Numbered from the stretch's first letter, positions 8,223 to 17,828 are shown. The stretch: DNA of 64,000 bases from an uncultured Acetatifactor sp. (GCA_947594835.1 CANQEH010000005.1:1-64000), one strand, 5' to 3'. Made by a program: numbers and translations. The notes: generated by a model not told the origin, from the letters alone.

Positions 8223-9656
8223 ATGTTGGAAGAGATAAGGCATTTGACGGGGAAGCTCAAGGAGGATATGGCGTTTTTCGGGCAGGCGCTGGGCGTGGGG
8301 GAAAATTTTGACGTGATCTGCAGGCCCATTTCCATCGGCGGGAGAGAGGCCTGTATGTACCTCATCGACGGGTTCTGCAAGGATGAACTGATGCAGAAGC
8401 TGCTGCAGTATCTCATGGATCTGACGCCGGAAGATATGCCGGAGGGGATGGAGGGCATTTCCAGACAGTTTACCCCCTATGTGGAGGTGGAGACGCAGGA
8501 CGATGGCGGCCGCATCATCCAGTCGCTTTTGTCCGGGATGTTTGTGCTGCTCATAGACGGCTACTCCCAGGCGCTTTTAATCGACGCGAGGACTTACCCG
8601 GCCAGAAGCGTGGAGGAGCCGGAGAAGGACAAGGTGCTGAGGGGCTCGAAGGACGGGTTTGTGGAGACCATTGTGTTCAACACGGCCTTAATCCGCCGCC
8701 GGATCCGCAGCCCGCAGCTGCACATGGAGCTCTTAAGCGCGGGGGACAGCTCCCACACGGATATCGTGCTCTGCTATATGAAGGGCAGGGTGGAGGAAGG
8801 CTTTCTGGAGACGATCCGGGAAAAGATCAAAAAGATCCGGGTGGACGCGCTGACCATGAATCAGGAGTCCCTGGCGGAGTGCCTCTACCAGAGGAAGTGG
8901 TACAACCCCTTCCCCAAGTTTAAGTACACGGAGCGGCCAGACGCGGCGGCGGCCCAGGTGCTGGAGGGGAATCTGGTGATCCTGGTGGACAATTCGCCCT
9001 CGGCCATGATCCTGCCCACCACCATCTTTGACGTGATGGAGGAGGCGGACGACTATTATTTCCCGCCCATCACGGGGACTTACCTGCGGCTTGCCAGGTT
9101 TTTGATCTCCCTTCTCACCTACCTGATCACGCCCACCTTCCTTCTGTTGATGCAGAATCCCCAGTGGATACCCGGTTCGCTCTCCTTTATCCAGTTAAAG
9201 GAGGCGCCAAACATCCCGCTGATCTGGCAGTTTTTCATCCTGGAGCTTGCCATCGACGGGCTGAAGCTGGCGGCGGTGAACACGCCCAATATGCTCAGCA
9301 CCCCTTTGAGCGTGCTGGCGGCGCTGGTGTTGGGGGAATTTTCGGTCAACAGCGGCTGGTTTTCCCCGGAGGTCATGCTGTATATGGCTTTCGTGGCCAT
9401 TGCCAATTATACCCAGTCCAACTACGAGCTGGGATACGCCTTGAAATTCCTGCGGATGTTAAACCTTGTGCTGACCCAGCTTTTCCACCTGTGGGGATAC
9501 CTTGGGGCGATCCTTCTGGCGGCGCTGCTTGTCTGCTGCAACCGCACCGTGGCCCACACCAGCTATGTCTACCCGCTGATCCCCTTCGACTGGAAGGCCT
9601 TAAAGAGCTGCCTGATCCGGCGCAGGCTGCCGGGGGCTTTGAGAGAAAGAGAGTAG
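8223..9656 (+). CDS. GerA-family spore germination protein, SpoVAF-like
   Basis: A 477-residue protein. The N-terminal half (to about residue 270) is the soluble GerA-type domain, and the C-terminal half has about five hydrophobic helices. Segments such as SPQLHMELLSAGDSSHTDIVLCYMKGRV and VDNSPSAMILPTTIFDVME are typical of the GerAA/SpoVAF family, whose members sit in the inner spore membrane and take part in nutrient sensing or dipicolinic acid release. It stands alone, without gerB/gerC or spoVA partners, favouring a SpoVAF-like role over a complete germinant receptor. ATG 8223 has AGAAGGGAG at good spacing. The upstream in-frame ATG at 8184 falls in the hairpin loop region. I found no clear sigma-G promoter. 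Confidence 0.85.
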   Translation: MLEEIRHLTGKLKEDMAFFGQALGVGENFDVICRPISIGGREACMYLIDGFCKDELMQKLLQYLMDLTPEDMPEGMEGISRQFTPYVEVETQDDGGRIIQSLLSGMFVLLIDGYSQALLIDARTYPARSVEEPEKDKVLRGSKDGFVETIVFNTALIRRRIRSPQLHMELLSAGDSSHTDIVLCYMKGRVEEGFLETIREKIKKIRVDALTMNQESLAECLYQRKWYNPFPKFKYTERPDAAAAQVLEGNLVILVDNSPSAMILPTTIFDVMEEADDYYFPPITGTYLRLARFLISLLTYLITPTFLLLMQNPQWIPGSLSFIQLKEAPNIPLIWQFFILELAIDGLKLAAVNTPNMLSTPLSVLAALVLGEFSVNSGWFSPEVMLYMAFVAIANYTQSNYELGYALKFLRMLNLVLTQLFHLWGYLGAILLAALLVCCNRTVAHTSYVYPLIPFDWKALKSCLIRRRLPGALRERE

Positions 9657-9685
9657 TTGATAAAAAAGCAATAAAATGTTATACT
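9657..9685 (+). promoter_or_regulatory. Sigma-A promoter for degV
   Basis: TTGATA (9657-9662), a 17-base spacer and TATACT (9680-9685), starting immediately after the preceding stop codon. Confidence 0.75.
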
Positions 9686-9717
9686 GGGAAAAAGCCCTTC
9701 AGCAAAGGAGAAAAGCC

Positions 9718-10590
9718 ATGTTCAAGATCACAACGGATTCCACCGCCGACCTGCCCGTGGAATATCTGCAGGAACACAATGTGGGCTGTATGCCCATCAG
9801 CTATATTCTGGATGACGTCACCTACGGCAGGGACAGGGAGCTGGATTGGAAGGAATTTTACCGTATGATGCGGGAGGACGGCAAGATGCCCACTACCTCC
9901 CAGATCAATCCCGGGGATGCAAAGGAGTACTTTGAGGAATATATCAAGACGGACAAGGAGATCCTGCATCTGGCGTTTTCTTCCGGCTTAAGCGGCACCT
10001 ACGGCAATCTGTGCCTGGCCGCCAAAGAGGTGATGGAGGAACACCCGGACGTAAAGATCGTGGTAGTGGACAGCTTGAGCGCCTCTATGGGCGAGGGGCT
10101 GTTCGTACATAAGGCGGTAAAGCTGCGGGATGCGGGGAAAACCCTGGATGAGACGGCGCAGTGGCTGCGGGATCATGTGCAGGAGTTTGTCCATGTGTTT
10201 ACGGTGGACGATCTGTTCCATCTGCACAGGGGGGGACGGGTCAGCAGGACGGCTGCCGTGATCGGCACCCTGGCCGGCATCAAGCCCAAACTCCATGTGG
10301 ACAGCGAAGGCCACCTGATCGTCATCGGCAAGGTGCGGGGCCGCAAGAAATCCCTAAACGCCCTGGTGGATTACATGGAGGAGAAGATGGGGAGCCATCT
10401 GCAGGAAAACAAAGAGGACTGCGTGTTCATCAGCCACGGGGACGCGCTGGAGGACGCGGAGTATGTGCGGGATCAGGTCAGGGAGCGCTTCGGGATCCAG
10501 AATTTCCTGATTAACCACATCGGCCCCACCGTCGGCGCCCACTCCGGCCCGGGCACCATCGCCTTGTTCTTCATGGGAGAGTCCCGTTAA
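9718..10590 (+). CDS. DegV-family fatty-acid-binding protein
   Basis: A 290-residue DegV (FakB-like) protein. It opens with FKITTDSTADLP and contains the TSQINPGD and SSGLSGTY segments whose Thr/Ser residues hold the carboxylate of a bound fatty acid. It also has the family-typical ending GPTVGAHSGPGTIALFF. Members present fatty acids to the FakA kinase for phosphorylation and phospholipid synthesis, but no fakA is nearby, so the partner and ligand here are unproven. The start at ATG 9718 has AAAGGAG at the right spacing. An earlier in-frame ATG at 9676 precedes the -10 box and cannot be used from this promoter. A terminator follows at 10678. Confidence 0.9.
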   Translation: MFKITTDSTADLPVEYLQEHNVGCMPISYILDDVTYGRDRELDWKEFYRMMREDGKMPTTSQINPGDAKEYFEEYIKTDKEILHLAFSSGLSGTYGNLCLAAKEVMEEHPDVKIVVVDSLSASMGEGLFVHKAVKLRDAGKTLDETAQWLRDHVQEFVHVFTVDDLFHLHRGGRVSRTAAVIGTLAGIKPKLHVDSEGHLIVIGKVRGRKKSLNALVDYMEEKMGSHLQENKEDCVFISHGDALEDAEYVRDQVRERFGIQNFLINHIGPTVGAHSGPGTIALFFMGESR

Positions 10591-10677
10591 ACCTCTGGTT
10601 TCAGAAAACGGAATTGGCGAATCAGTATTTTTTGGGAAATTACAAATAAATTTAGAAAATTGAAGTGTAAATTTAGT

Positions 10678-10711
10678 AAAAGGCAGAAAAATTATTTTTC
10701 TGCCTTTTTTT
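10678..10711 (+). terminator. Intrinsic terminator after degV
   Basis: AAAAGGCAGAAAA pairs with TTTTCTGCCTTTT across a short loop, ending in a run of seven T. The preceding 87 bases (10591-10677) are AT-rich with no gene. Confidence 0.9.
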
Positions 10712-10763
10712 GCGGATTTTTCTGCGGATTTTGCCGCGGGTCGTCCCTGACGGCGGGAGTGGC

Positions 10764-10790
10764 ACCCTTTTTCCAGACCCACATATCTTA
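10764..10790 (+). promoter_or_regulatory. Candidate mother-cell sigma (SigE/SigK-type) promoter for cotJ
   Basis: AC (10764-10765), a 16-base spacer and CATATCTTA (10782-10790) match the SigK pattern AC-N16/17-CATANNNTA, which overlaps that of SigE. The position, 44 bases before the cotJA start, fits a sporulation-controlled coat operon. The motif is short, so chance matches are possible. Confidence 0.45.
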
Positions 10791-10833
10791 ATACCAAGAA
10801 ATGAAAAAGCGCAAACTGCGGAAAGGATGTAAG

Positions 10834-11010
10834 ATGCAGGATTATCTGTATCGCGAACCGTCTGACAATTTCTGCCTGGCGATGGCCTATGTGCCCTGGC
10901 AGCACTTTGACAAGCTCTACGACGATCTGGAAAAGGCTTACCGTTACGGCACGGTATTTCCGGAGCTGAACAAACCCTTTACGGGAAGGAGGTGCGTGTG
11001 CAATGGGTAA
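10834..11010 (+). CDS. cotJA: Spore coat protein CotJA
   Basis: A 58-residue protein of the CotJA family (SDNFCLAMAYVPWQHFDKLYD, typical of the small coat-associated protein). It is the first gene of cotJABC, which is made in the mother cell and contributes to the spore coat. GGAAAGG precedes ATG 10834. An in-frame ATG at 10801 would add 11 basic residues but has no visible ribosome binding site. The last eight bases overlap cotJB, indicating coupled translation. Its biochemical role is unknown. Confidence 0.85.
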   Translation: MQDYLYREPSDNFCLAMAYVPWQHFDKLYDDLEKAYRYGTVFPELNKPFTGRRCVCNG

Positions 11011-11257
11011 TAAGGAACAGCTTCTGCGGGACATCGGCATTGTGTGTTTTACGGTGACGGAACTGTGCCTCTATCTGGACACACATCCCACGGACAAAAA
11101 TGCCATGGAATATTTCAACCACTACAACCGCATCAAGCAGCAGATGGTGCGGGAATTTTCCCAGAAATACTATCCCCTGTCCTTAGACCAGGCAGAGTGC
11201 GGCAAGGAGTGGCAGTGGGCCCTGGCCCCCATGCCATGGGAAGGAGAGTGTGCGTAA
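11003..11257 (+). CDS. cotJB: Spore coat protein CotJB
   Basis: An 84-residue protein of the CotJB family. It is recognisable from the internal pattern FTVTELCLYLDTHPTDKNA, followed by a tyrosine-rich EYFNHYNRIK segment and the conserved aromatic ending WQWALAPMPWEGECA. It overlaps the end of cotJA by eight bases and is directly followed by cotJC (the next ATG begins on the base after its stop). It is a structural coat component with no known catalytic function. Confidence 0.92.
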   Translation: MGNKEQLLRDIGIVCFTVTELCLYLDTHPTDKNAMEYFNHYNRIKQQMVREFSQKYYPLSLDQAECGKEWQWALAPMPWEGECA

Positions 11258-11881
11258 ATGTGGAGTTATGAGAGAAGACTGGAATTTCCTGTAAACATCA
11301 AAACGCCAAACGCCAAGCTGGCCCAGGCCATCATTTCCCAGTACGGCGGCCCGGACGGCGAGATGAGCGCAAGCCTGCGCTATCTGTCCCAGCGCTATTC
11401 CATGCCCTACCGGGAGGTGGCAGGGCTTTTGACGGACATCGGCACGGAGGAGCTGGCCCATCTGGAGATGGTTGCCACCATCGTACACCAGCTCACCAGA
11501 AACCTGTCCATGGAGGAGATCGAAAAGAGCGGGTTTGCCAACTACTATGTGGATCACACGCTGGGTGTCTGGCCCCAGGCGGCGGGAGGGATCCCCTTCA
11601 ACGCCTGCGAGTTCCAGGTAAAGGGCGACGCCATCACGGATCTGATGGAGGATATGGCGGCGGAGCAGAAGGCCCGCAGCACCTACGACAACATCCTGCG
11701 CCTGGTAGACGACCCCGACGTCTGCGAGCCCATCCGGTTCCTGCGCCAGAGGGAGATCGTCCACTTCCAGCGGTTTGGGGAAGCCCTGCGCATCGTCCAG
11801 GATCGTCTGGACTCGAAGAACTTCTACGCCTTCAACCCGGAGTTTGACCGGTGCGGGGACTGCAAGGACGAAAACAACTGA
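11258..11881 (+). CDS. cotJC: Spore coat protein CotJC (manganese catalase family)
   Basis: A 207-residue ferritin-like four-helix protein of the manganese catalase family. Metal-ligand helices are visible in GEMSASLRYLSQRY, in GTEELAHLEMVATIVHQL (the Glu and the EXXH His) and in AAEQKARSTYDNIL. It is the largest member of the cotJ operon and is deposited in the spore coat. Catalase activity would protect the spore from peroxide, but activity of coat-bound CotJC is not assured. The C-terminus contains a short CGDC pair. A terminator follows eight bases after the stop. Confidence 0.93.
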   Translation: MWSYERRLEFPVNIKTPNAKLAQAIISQYGGPDGEMSASLRYLSQRYSMPYREVAGLLTDIGTEELAHLEMVATIVHQLTRNLSMEEIEKSGFANYYVDHTLGVWPQAAGGIPFNACEFQVKGDAITDLMEDMAAEQKARSTYDNILRLVDDPDVCEPIRFLRQREIVHFQRFGEALRIVQDRLDSKNFYAFNPEFDRCGDCKDENN

Positions 11882-11888
11882 GCGCCTG

Positions 11889-11925
11889 AAAAAAGGGCCT
11901 TCGGCGGTGCGCCGGGGGCCTTTTT
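11889..11925 (+). terminator. Intrinsic terminator after cotJABC
   Basis: AAAAAGGGCC pairs with GGCCTTTTT around a GC-rich loop that can itself pair (CGGC with GCCG), ending in five T. Confidence 0.88.
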
Positions 11926-11948
11926 CCTGCGGACGGAATTTTCCCCAT

Positions 11949-11972
11949 AAATTTTTGATTTCTCAAAAATTT
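11949..11972 (+). repeat. AT-rich perfect inverted repeat upstream of a promoter
   Basis: AAATTTTTGA (11949-11958) and TCAAAAATTT (11963-11972) form a perfect ten-base dyad with a four-base centre. It ends 14 bases before the -35 box of the lipoprotein/sensor kinase operon, so it may be an operator. It is not followed by a T-run, so it is a poor terminator. Confidence 0.6.
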
Positions 11973-11986
11973 GTGGCGGCCATTCC

Positions 11987-12015
11987 TTGACAATTCCTGC
12001 GGCGGTTCCTATAAT
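11987..12015 (+). promoter_or_regulatory. Consensus sigma-A promoter of the lipoprotein/hybrid kinase operon
   Basis: TTGACA (11987-11992), exactly 17 bases, TATAAT (12010-12015): a full consensus match. Transcription would start near 12022, leaving a leader of about 73 bases before ATG 12095. Confidence 0.9.
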
Positions 12016-12094
12016 GGATAAAAGGAGACTTCTTTTCAGACAGACAGCATCTCAGAAACGGATGTACGCCAAAACGCACAGGAAGGATGTAGCG

Positions 12095-14065
12095 ATGAAC
12101 AGACAAAGAAGGCTTTTTTCTTTTACGCTCTTATTGGCTCTTGCCTTTGCACTGACGGGCTGCGGCAGCGGCAGCAAGGAGACGCAGCAGGAGAGCGCCG
12201 TGCCGGAGCAGAAAACGGTTGTCACCATGATGTACTATATCGAGCTGCCCGCTTTTGAGCAGCTGGTGGAGGACACCTACCCGGACATCGACTTAAAGAT
12301 TGAACAGAATACCACCGTCACCATCGACGGAGAGGGGGAGAGGCGCCTGCGCCACGGCCACGGCACGGATATCGTGACCATGCTGATCCCCAGGGAGAAC
12401 ATCGGGGAATACCTGATGGATCTGAGCACGGAGGACTATGCTTCCCTGTACCAGAACGGCGTCACCCATTCCCTCATGGTGGACGGGCGCACCCTGTTTC
12501 TCCCCCTGCCGGGGCAGTACACGGGATATATCTATAACGCAACCTTAGTGGAGCAGATGGGGCTCTCCGCGCCCACCACGCCTGCGGAGATGATCGCCCT
12601 GATGGACAAGGCGGCCGAAGCGGGACTTGGAGTGGGGGACGACGGCACCCTGTACGCCGTGGAATCCGCCGACAAGGTCAACGTGGCCCAGTATCTGTTC
12701 GGCACCCAGGTGCCGGATTTTCTGGGGCTTGCGGACGGGATCCGCTGGAGCAGCAATATGCAGAGCGGCCAGGGGCGTTTTGCGGACGCCATGGGAAGCT
12801 GTCTGGATCTGCTCGAGACGGCCATAGAGCGGGGATATTTAAACCCCGTCTACATGACGGGGAGCGCGGGAAACCATGTGCCGGTGGAAAGCAGGATGTC
12901 AGAGGGCAGCCTGCTGCTCACCTACGGCAAGGTGAGCCTGCTGGATGCGCTGAACCGGAACAATGGGGAATATAAGTACGGTATGCTGCCGTTTTTAAGC
13001 GAGGAGGGCAACCACGCCTGGACGCTGGCCGTGCCGGACGCATACCTTTCCTTAAACCGTGCGCTCCAGGAACCGGGTAACGAGGAAAAGCTGGACGCCT
13101 GCCACCGTATCTTAAGGCTGCTCTCCACCCCGGAGGGCCAGCAGGCCGTCATGGCCAGCAGCGGCGCCTTCCAGTCGTACCTGACGGATCTGGAGCCGGA
13201 GAAAGAGCGGATCCCGGGGGGGTTAAAGGAATGCGTGGAGGGCGGGTATGTCTATAACCTCCAGGTGCCCGGGAAAGTGCTCTACTACTTCGGGGACAGG
13301 ATGATTGCGGTGTTAAATGACAAGGTTTCCATGGAGGAAGCCATGGACGCCGTGGACAATTACTACAAAAACGGGGACGACAACATAGACTACGACCAGT
13401 CGCTGATCGGCGAGATGGCGGAAGATATGTGCAATGAAAATTACAATGTGCGCCAGGGGGAGACTGCCATCGGCAATCTGGTGGCGGACGCCGCCCGGGA
13501 GATCACCGGCGCGGACTTTGCCTTTATCAACGGGGGCTCTGTCCGGGGAAGCCTTTACCAGGGGCCGGTGTTCGGCTATGAGTTAGACCAGTTGTGTCCT
13601 TACCCCAACAATCTGGTGGTGCTGGAGACAGACGCCGCCACCATCCGCGCCATGCTGCAGAACGGGATTTCCCGGCTGATCGAGACCAGGATCCCCAACG
13701 GGCGGTTCTTAAACGTGTCGGGCATCTGTTATTCCTTCTCCTGGCCCACCCAGGATGAGGAGGCAAAGCTTCTCTCTGTGACGCTGCCCGACGGCTCAGA
13801 ACTGTCGGAGGATGAGACGTATACCATCACGGTCACCAACTATATGGCGGGCGAGGCCGATTATTTCGACAACAACGGGGACGGTTATACGATGCTCAAC
13901 GTCTATGAAAACAGCACGCCCCTGGCAGAGGGGGTAAAGCTGGTGCAGGAGACGGAGTATATTCTGACAGACGCCCTGAAGGCATATTTTGAAGCGCGGG
14001 AGGGGACGGCCATCGAACCGGGAGCAGGCGGCAGGATAGAGGTAGTGGGAAAGAATGAGGAATGA
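12095..14065 (+). CDS. Lipoprotein: solute-binding domain fused to 5'-nucleotidase C-terminal domain
   Basis: A 656-residue secreted lipoprotein with a lipobox LTGC (Cys 23). Residues about 40-400 resemble an extracellular solute-binding protein of the ABC sugar class ([42 protein letters not shown]). From about 432 onward follows a 5'-nucleotidase C-terminal substrate-binding domain, with [24 protein letters not shown] (about 478-485) and YPNNLVVLE. The metallophosphoesterase domain that normally does catalysis is absent, so I infer binding rather than hydrolysis. It overlaps the hybrid kinase gene by 11 bases, and no transporter permease is nearby, which suggests a sensor ligand receptor. 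ATG 12095 follows AAGGATG; earlier in-frame starts lie in the promoter or leader. Confidence 0.8.
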   Translation: MNRQRRLFSFTLLLALAFALTGCGSGSKETQQESAVPEQKTVVTMMYYIELPAFEQLVEDTYPDIDLKIEQNTTVTIDGEGERRLRHGHGTDIVTMLIPRENIGEYLMDLSTEDYASLYQNGVTHSLMVDGRTLFLPLPGQYTGYIYNATLVEQMGLSAPTTPAEMIALMDKAAEAGLGVGDDGTLYAVESADKVNVAQYLFGTQVPDFLGLADGIRWSSNMQSGQGRFADAMGSCLDLLETAIERGYLNPVYMTGSAGNHVPVESRMSEGSLLLTYGKVSLLDALNRNNGEYKYGMLPFLSEEGNHAWTLAVPDAYLSLNRALQEPGNEEKLDACHRILRLLSTPEGQQAVMASSGAFQSYLTDLEPEKERIPGGLKECVEGGYVYNLQVPGKVLYYFGDRMIAVLNDKVSMEEAMDAVDNYYKNGDDNIDYDQSLIGEMAEDMCNENYNVRQGETAIGNLVADAAREITGADFAFINGGSVRGSLYQGPVFGYELDQLCPYPNNLVVLETDAATIRAMLQNGISRLIETRIPNGRFLNVSGICYSFSWPTQDEEAKLLSVTLPDGSELSEDETYTITVTNYMAGEADYFDNNGDGYTMLNVYENSTPLAEGVKLVQETEYILTDALKAYFEAREGTAIEPGAGGRIEVVGKNEE

Positions 14066-16277
14066 TGCAGTTCCGAATAGAAGAGTGGCTCCTTGGTATG
14101 TGCTGATGGCCCTGGCTGTCCTGACGGCCTACGGCATCTGCTTTTACTGGATCAACCGGATGTCTGCGGAGACGTCGCTAAAGGCCGGTATCCAGGTAAA
14201 CGAGATCTACCTAAAGGAGATGACGGATCAGATACAGAACCAGTTCCGCACAAGTCTGGACACCAGATTTTCCATCTTAAATACGATCGTCTCCAGCGCG
14301 GAGCTGGCGCAGCTTTCCCAGGAGGAAGAGCTGTCCCGGTTCCTGCGGGAGATGAAGCTGGACAACCGTCTGGATTTTCTCGCCTTTGTGGACGAAAACG
14401 GAATGTATTACAGCGAGGAGGGGCCTCAGCCAGGCGCCTCCCAGATCGGTTTCCTGGCGGAGCTTTTGGAGGGAAAGACCAACCTGATCGCGTACAATGC
14501 GGGCATTGAGTCGAAGGACATGATCCTCTTTGGCACCAGCATCGCCCCCATCTCCTGCGGGGATATCCTTCTGGTCGGGGTGGTGGCGGGATTAAACGGC
14601 ACGGACTTCAGCAGCAATTTATCCCTGCGCCGGGAAAAGAGCAGCATCTACGCCAGTCTGGTCACGCGCTCGGGAAGCTATGTCATCTACAACACCGGCG
14701 TCACCGACCTGCCCCAGGGAACCAACCTCTTTACGAAGCTGGAACGGTATGCGGAGTTTGACAAGGGGTATTCCCTGAAGCAGATGCGGGACGACTTTTC
14801 CAGGGACGGGGAGGATCTTCTGATCTACACCATCGGCGGGAAACGTCTCTGTCTGTACTATGCGCCCATGCCGGAGACGGACTGGTACATCTTAATGGAG
14901 ATCCCCAGCGACGTGGTGGACGGCATCGTGAGAAATCTGTCGGAGCAGTTAAACGGCAATTCCATGCAGGTGATGCTGCTGGTGCTGGTTTTTTTGTTTG
15001 CGCTGTTTCTGGCCTTTGCCTTCAGTATGCGCCGGAACGAAAAGAGGCTGGTGGCCGCCAGCCAGGCAGCCAGGGAGGCCATGGAGCAGGCGGAAGCGGC
15101 CAACCGGGCAAAGAGCGATTTCCTGGGCCGCATGAGTCATGAGATCCGCACCCCCATGAACGGCATCATCGGCATGAACACCATCGCCCAGCAGAATCTG
15201 GCAAATCCGGCCAGGGTGGAGGACTGCCTGAAGAAGATCGCCTTCTCCTCCAGGCACCTTCTGTCTCTGATCAACGATGTGCTGGACGTGTCCAAGATCG
15301 AGAGCGGCAAGATGGAGTTCGTGCAGGAAAACTTTGAGCTCCGGTACCTGCTTGACAATCTGGAAAACATCTACACAGCCCAGGCGGAGGTCAAGAAAAT
15401 ACAGTTCCGGATCGAGGAGGAGGGGATCCACTCTGTGCTGACAGGGGACTCCCTGCGTCTCAACCAGATCCTGTCAAACCTTTTGTCCAACGCCTTAAAG
15501 TTTACGCCGGAGGGCGGCAGGATCAGCCTGCGGGTGTGGGAGAAGGAGCGGACACAGCAGCAGGTCAGGATGTGCTTTGCGGTGCAGGACACCGGCATCG
15601 GCATCCGGGAGGAAAACCTGGACAAGATCTTTGAGCCCTTCGAGCAGGAAAATTCCCGCATCTCCCAAAAGTACGGTGGAACGGGTTTAGGGCTGTCCAT
15701 CGTAAAGAGTATCTGCGGTCTTCTGGGAGGGGACGTGCAGGTGGCAAGCGTGTACGGGGAAGGAAGTACCTTCACCATAGAGCTGCCCTTTGGGCTGCCG
15801 GAGGAGGCGCAGGAGGCGGCGGAGAGCAAAAAAGTACAGACCGCGGCAGTGAGGAAGACCTCAGAGGGCTGCGATCTGAAGGGCAGGCATATCCTGCTGG
15901 CGGAGGACAACGAGCTAAACCGGGAGATTGCCCTGGAACTTCTGGGCAGCGCCACGGGGGCGTTGATCGAAACGGCGGCGGACGGAAACGAGGCGGTGAG
16001 GATGTTTGCATCCTCCGCCGTCGGCTACTATGACCTGATCCTCATGGATATCCAGATGCCCAATATGGACGGCTATGAGGCCACCCGGGCCATCCGGGCA
16101 TTGGACAGGCCGGACGCTGCTGGCGTCCCGATCTTTGCCATGACGGCCAACGCTTTTTCAGAGGACGCCAGGAAGTGTCTGGAGGCCGGGATGAACACAC
16201 ATCTCTCAAAGCCCCTGGATATCCGGGCAGTCTATGAGAAGATGAACGAGTTTCTGGGAGACGACGGAGGAAAATAA
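14055..16277 (+). CDS. Hybrid sensor histidine kinase with C-terminal receiver
   Basis: A 740-residue membrane kinase. Transmembrane helices at about 14-32 and 303-325 enclose an extracytoplasmic sensor region of about 265 residues (Cache-like in size). A short helical linker leads to the HisKA domain with the phosphorylated His in SHEIRTP (about 362). The ATPase domain follows with N-box SNALKF, GIGI and GTGLGLS. The C-terminal receiver (about 610-735) has Asp in [13 protein letters not shown] at about 665 and Lys in HLSKPLD. There is no DNA-binding domain and no HPt or response regulator next door, so the downstream target is unknown. The start overlaps the lipoprotein gene, pointing to a receptor-kinase pair. 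Confidence 0.93.
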   Translation: MRNDAVPNRRVAPWYVLMALAVLTAYGICFYWINRMSAETSLKAGIQVNEIYLKEMTDQIQNQFRTSLDTRFSILNTIVSSAELAQLSQEEELSRFLREMKLDNRLDFLAFVDENGMYYSEEGPQPGASQIGFLAELLEGKTNLIAYNAGIESKDMILFGTSIAPISCGDILLVGVVAGLNGTDFSSNLSLRREKSSIYASLVTRSGSYVIYNTGVTDLPQGTNLFTKLERYAEFDKGYSLKQMRDDFSRDGEDLLIYTIGGKRLCLYYAPMPETDWYILMEIPSDVVDGIVRNLSEQLNGNSMQVMLLVLVFLFALFLAFAFSMRRNEKRLVAASQAAREAMEQAEAANRAKSDFLGRMSHEIRTPMNGIIGMNTIAQQNLANPARVEDCLKKIAFSSRHLLSLINDVLDVSKIESGKMEFVQENFELRYLLDNLENIYTAQAEVKKIQFRIEEEGIHSVLTGDSLRLNQILSNLLSNALKFTPEGGRISLRVWEKERTQQQVRMCFAVQDTGIGIREENLDKIFEPFEQENSRISQKYGGTGLGLSIVKSICGLLGGDVQVASVYGEGSTFTIELPFGLPEEAQEAAESKKVQTAAVRKTSEGCDLKGRHILLAEDNELNREIALELLGSATGALIETAADGNEAVRMFASSAVGYYDLILMDIQMPNMDGYEATRAIRALDRPDAAGVPIFAMTANAFSEDARKCLEAGMNTHLSKPLDIRAVYEKMNEFLGDDGGK

Positions 16278-16362
16278 GCCGTCCGCCCGGTGAGAATATT
16301 TTGGAACAATTTTACGGATGGATGCAAAACGCCGCTGGAAGCGGCAGAATGAGAGGGGAAAG

Positions 16363-17697
16363 ATGGGGGAATATGTGCTGCAGACGGCCTGCGGGCCGGT
16401 CAAGGGTCTGGAGCGGGAGGAAAGCGTGCTGTTTCGGGGCATCCGCTATGCCACCGCAGGACGGTTCTGCTATCCCGAGCCGGTGACGGCCTGGGAGGGC
16501 GTGCTGGACGCCACGAAACAGGAGATAAACTGCTTCCAGTACGACGCCTTTCGGAAAGAGGCAAAGGACAAGGATAATTTTTACTACGAGGAATTCCGCA
16601 GGGGGGAGTCCTTTCTCTACGAGGAGGACGCCCTGACATTAAATATTGTCAAGCCCCGGGAGGGAAGCGGCTGCCCGGTGCTTGTGTTTATCCACGGCGG
16701 CGGCCATGAGACGGGGACGGTGGGAGAGATGCCCTACGGCGATACGGAGGAGTACGCAAAGCGGGGGATCGTCTATGTGTCCGTGGGCTACCGCCTGAAC
16801 GTGTTTTCCCTGTACCGCAGCAGAAATTACGGCTTGTTCGACCAGATGACTGCCATCCGCTGGATCTATCAGAACATCGCTTCCTTTGGGGGCGACCCGG
16901 ACAGGATCACCCTGATGGGGCAGTCCGCCGGGGCCATGAGCGTCACAGACCTGCTCTACACCCAGGCGTTAAAGGGGATCGTGAAGGGGGCCGTCCTGTT
17001 GTCCGGAGGCGGGATGATCCCGAAGATGGCAAGGCCCTACACCCAGGAGGAGGCGGAAGGGTTCTGGCAGGAGGTGCGTCAGAGGGCCGGCGCGCCGGGG
17101 GAAGAGGATTTTCAGAAGCTTCCCGCAGATCAGATCTGGGAGGCCTGGTATCAGGTGTCCAGGGAGCACAACGATCTGCACTATCTGCAGCCCGGCATCG
17201 ACGGCACAATCATCCCAAAACTGCCCCAGGAGATCCGCAGGGAGGGGACGGATTTAGACGTGCCCATCTTGATCGGCGTCACCTCCCAGGATTTTATGCC
17301 GTATCTCATCTTTGAACTGGCCTACGGCTGGGCGAAGCGAAACGCCAGGGAGGGAAGGGCGCCCGTGTACGGCTTCTTTTTCGACAGGGCCCTGCCCGGG
17401 AACCGGTATAAGGCGTTCCACGCCGCGGATCTGTGGTACTTTTTCGGCAATATGGACAAGTGCTGGCGGCCCTTTGAAAAGACGGACTTTGATTTGAGCG
17501 CACAGATGATCGATTACACCGCTAACTTTGTGCGAACGGGGGATCCAAACGGGGCAGGGCTTGCCCCCTGGAAGCCGGTGGGCAGGGGCCAGAGGGGCTT
17601 TCGCAGGTTTGACGGCGTATCCGACGGGTACGCAGGCCCCATGGAGTGCCGCAGAAAGCTGTGGCATACCTTTTTAAAGGACAAGGGCCCCATGTGA
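16363..17697 (+). CDS. Carboxylesterase type B family protein
   Basis: A 444-residue alpha/beta-hydrolase of the carboxylesterase/para-nitrobenzyl esterase family. The oxyanion-hole stretch is FIHGGGHETG, the nucleophile elbow is GQSAG with Ser at about 188, and the likely catalytic His is in FHAADLWYFFG at about 353. There is no signal peptide, so it acts in the cytoplasm. The physiological ester is unknown. ATG 16363 follows GAGAGGGG. An upstream in-frame ATG at 16318 would add 15 basic residues without a good binding site. It begins 85 bases after the hybrid kinase with no terminator between, so it may belong to that transcript. Confidence 0.87.
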   Translation: MGEYVLQTACGPVKGLEREESVLFRGIRYATAGRFCYPEPVTAWEGVLDATKQEINCFQYDAFRKEAKDKDNFYYEEFRRGESFLYEEDALTLNIVKPREGSGCPVLVFIHGGGHETGTVGEMPYGDTEEYAKRGIVYVSVGYRLNVFSLYRSRNYGLFDQMTAIRWIYQNIASFGGDPDRITLMGQSAGAMSVTDLLYTQALKGIVKGAVLLSGGGMIPKMARPYTQEEAEGFWQEVRQRAGAPGEEDFQKLPADQIWEAWYQVSREHNDLHYLQPGIDGTIIPKLPQEIRREGTDLDVPILIGVTSQDFMPYLIFELAYGWAKRNAREGRAPVYGFFFDRALPGNRYKAFHAADLWYFFGNMDKCWRPFEKTDFDLSAQMIDYTANFVRTGDPNGAGLAPWKPVGRGQRGFRRFDGVSDGYAGPMECRRKLWHTFLKDKGPM

Positions 17698-17828
17698 CAG
17701 CTCAAGGGGCAGAATAAGCAAAAAGATACAAATCAGATACAATCCCTGCTTAAGATAACAGACAGGCGAAACGCCAAGTATCGGATGCGTGGGATTTTGT
17801 CCCGCGCAGAAATGGGATGGTAGACGGT

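Noticed and set aside
11987-12094. N-terminal extension of the lipoprotein to TTG 11987
   Set aside because: That codon is the -35 box of a perfect promoter, and the real signal peptide starts at ATG 12095 with a good ribosome binding site.
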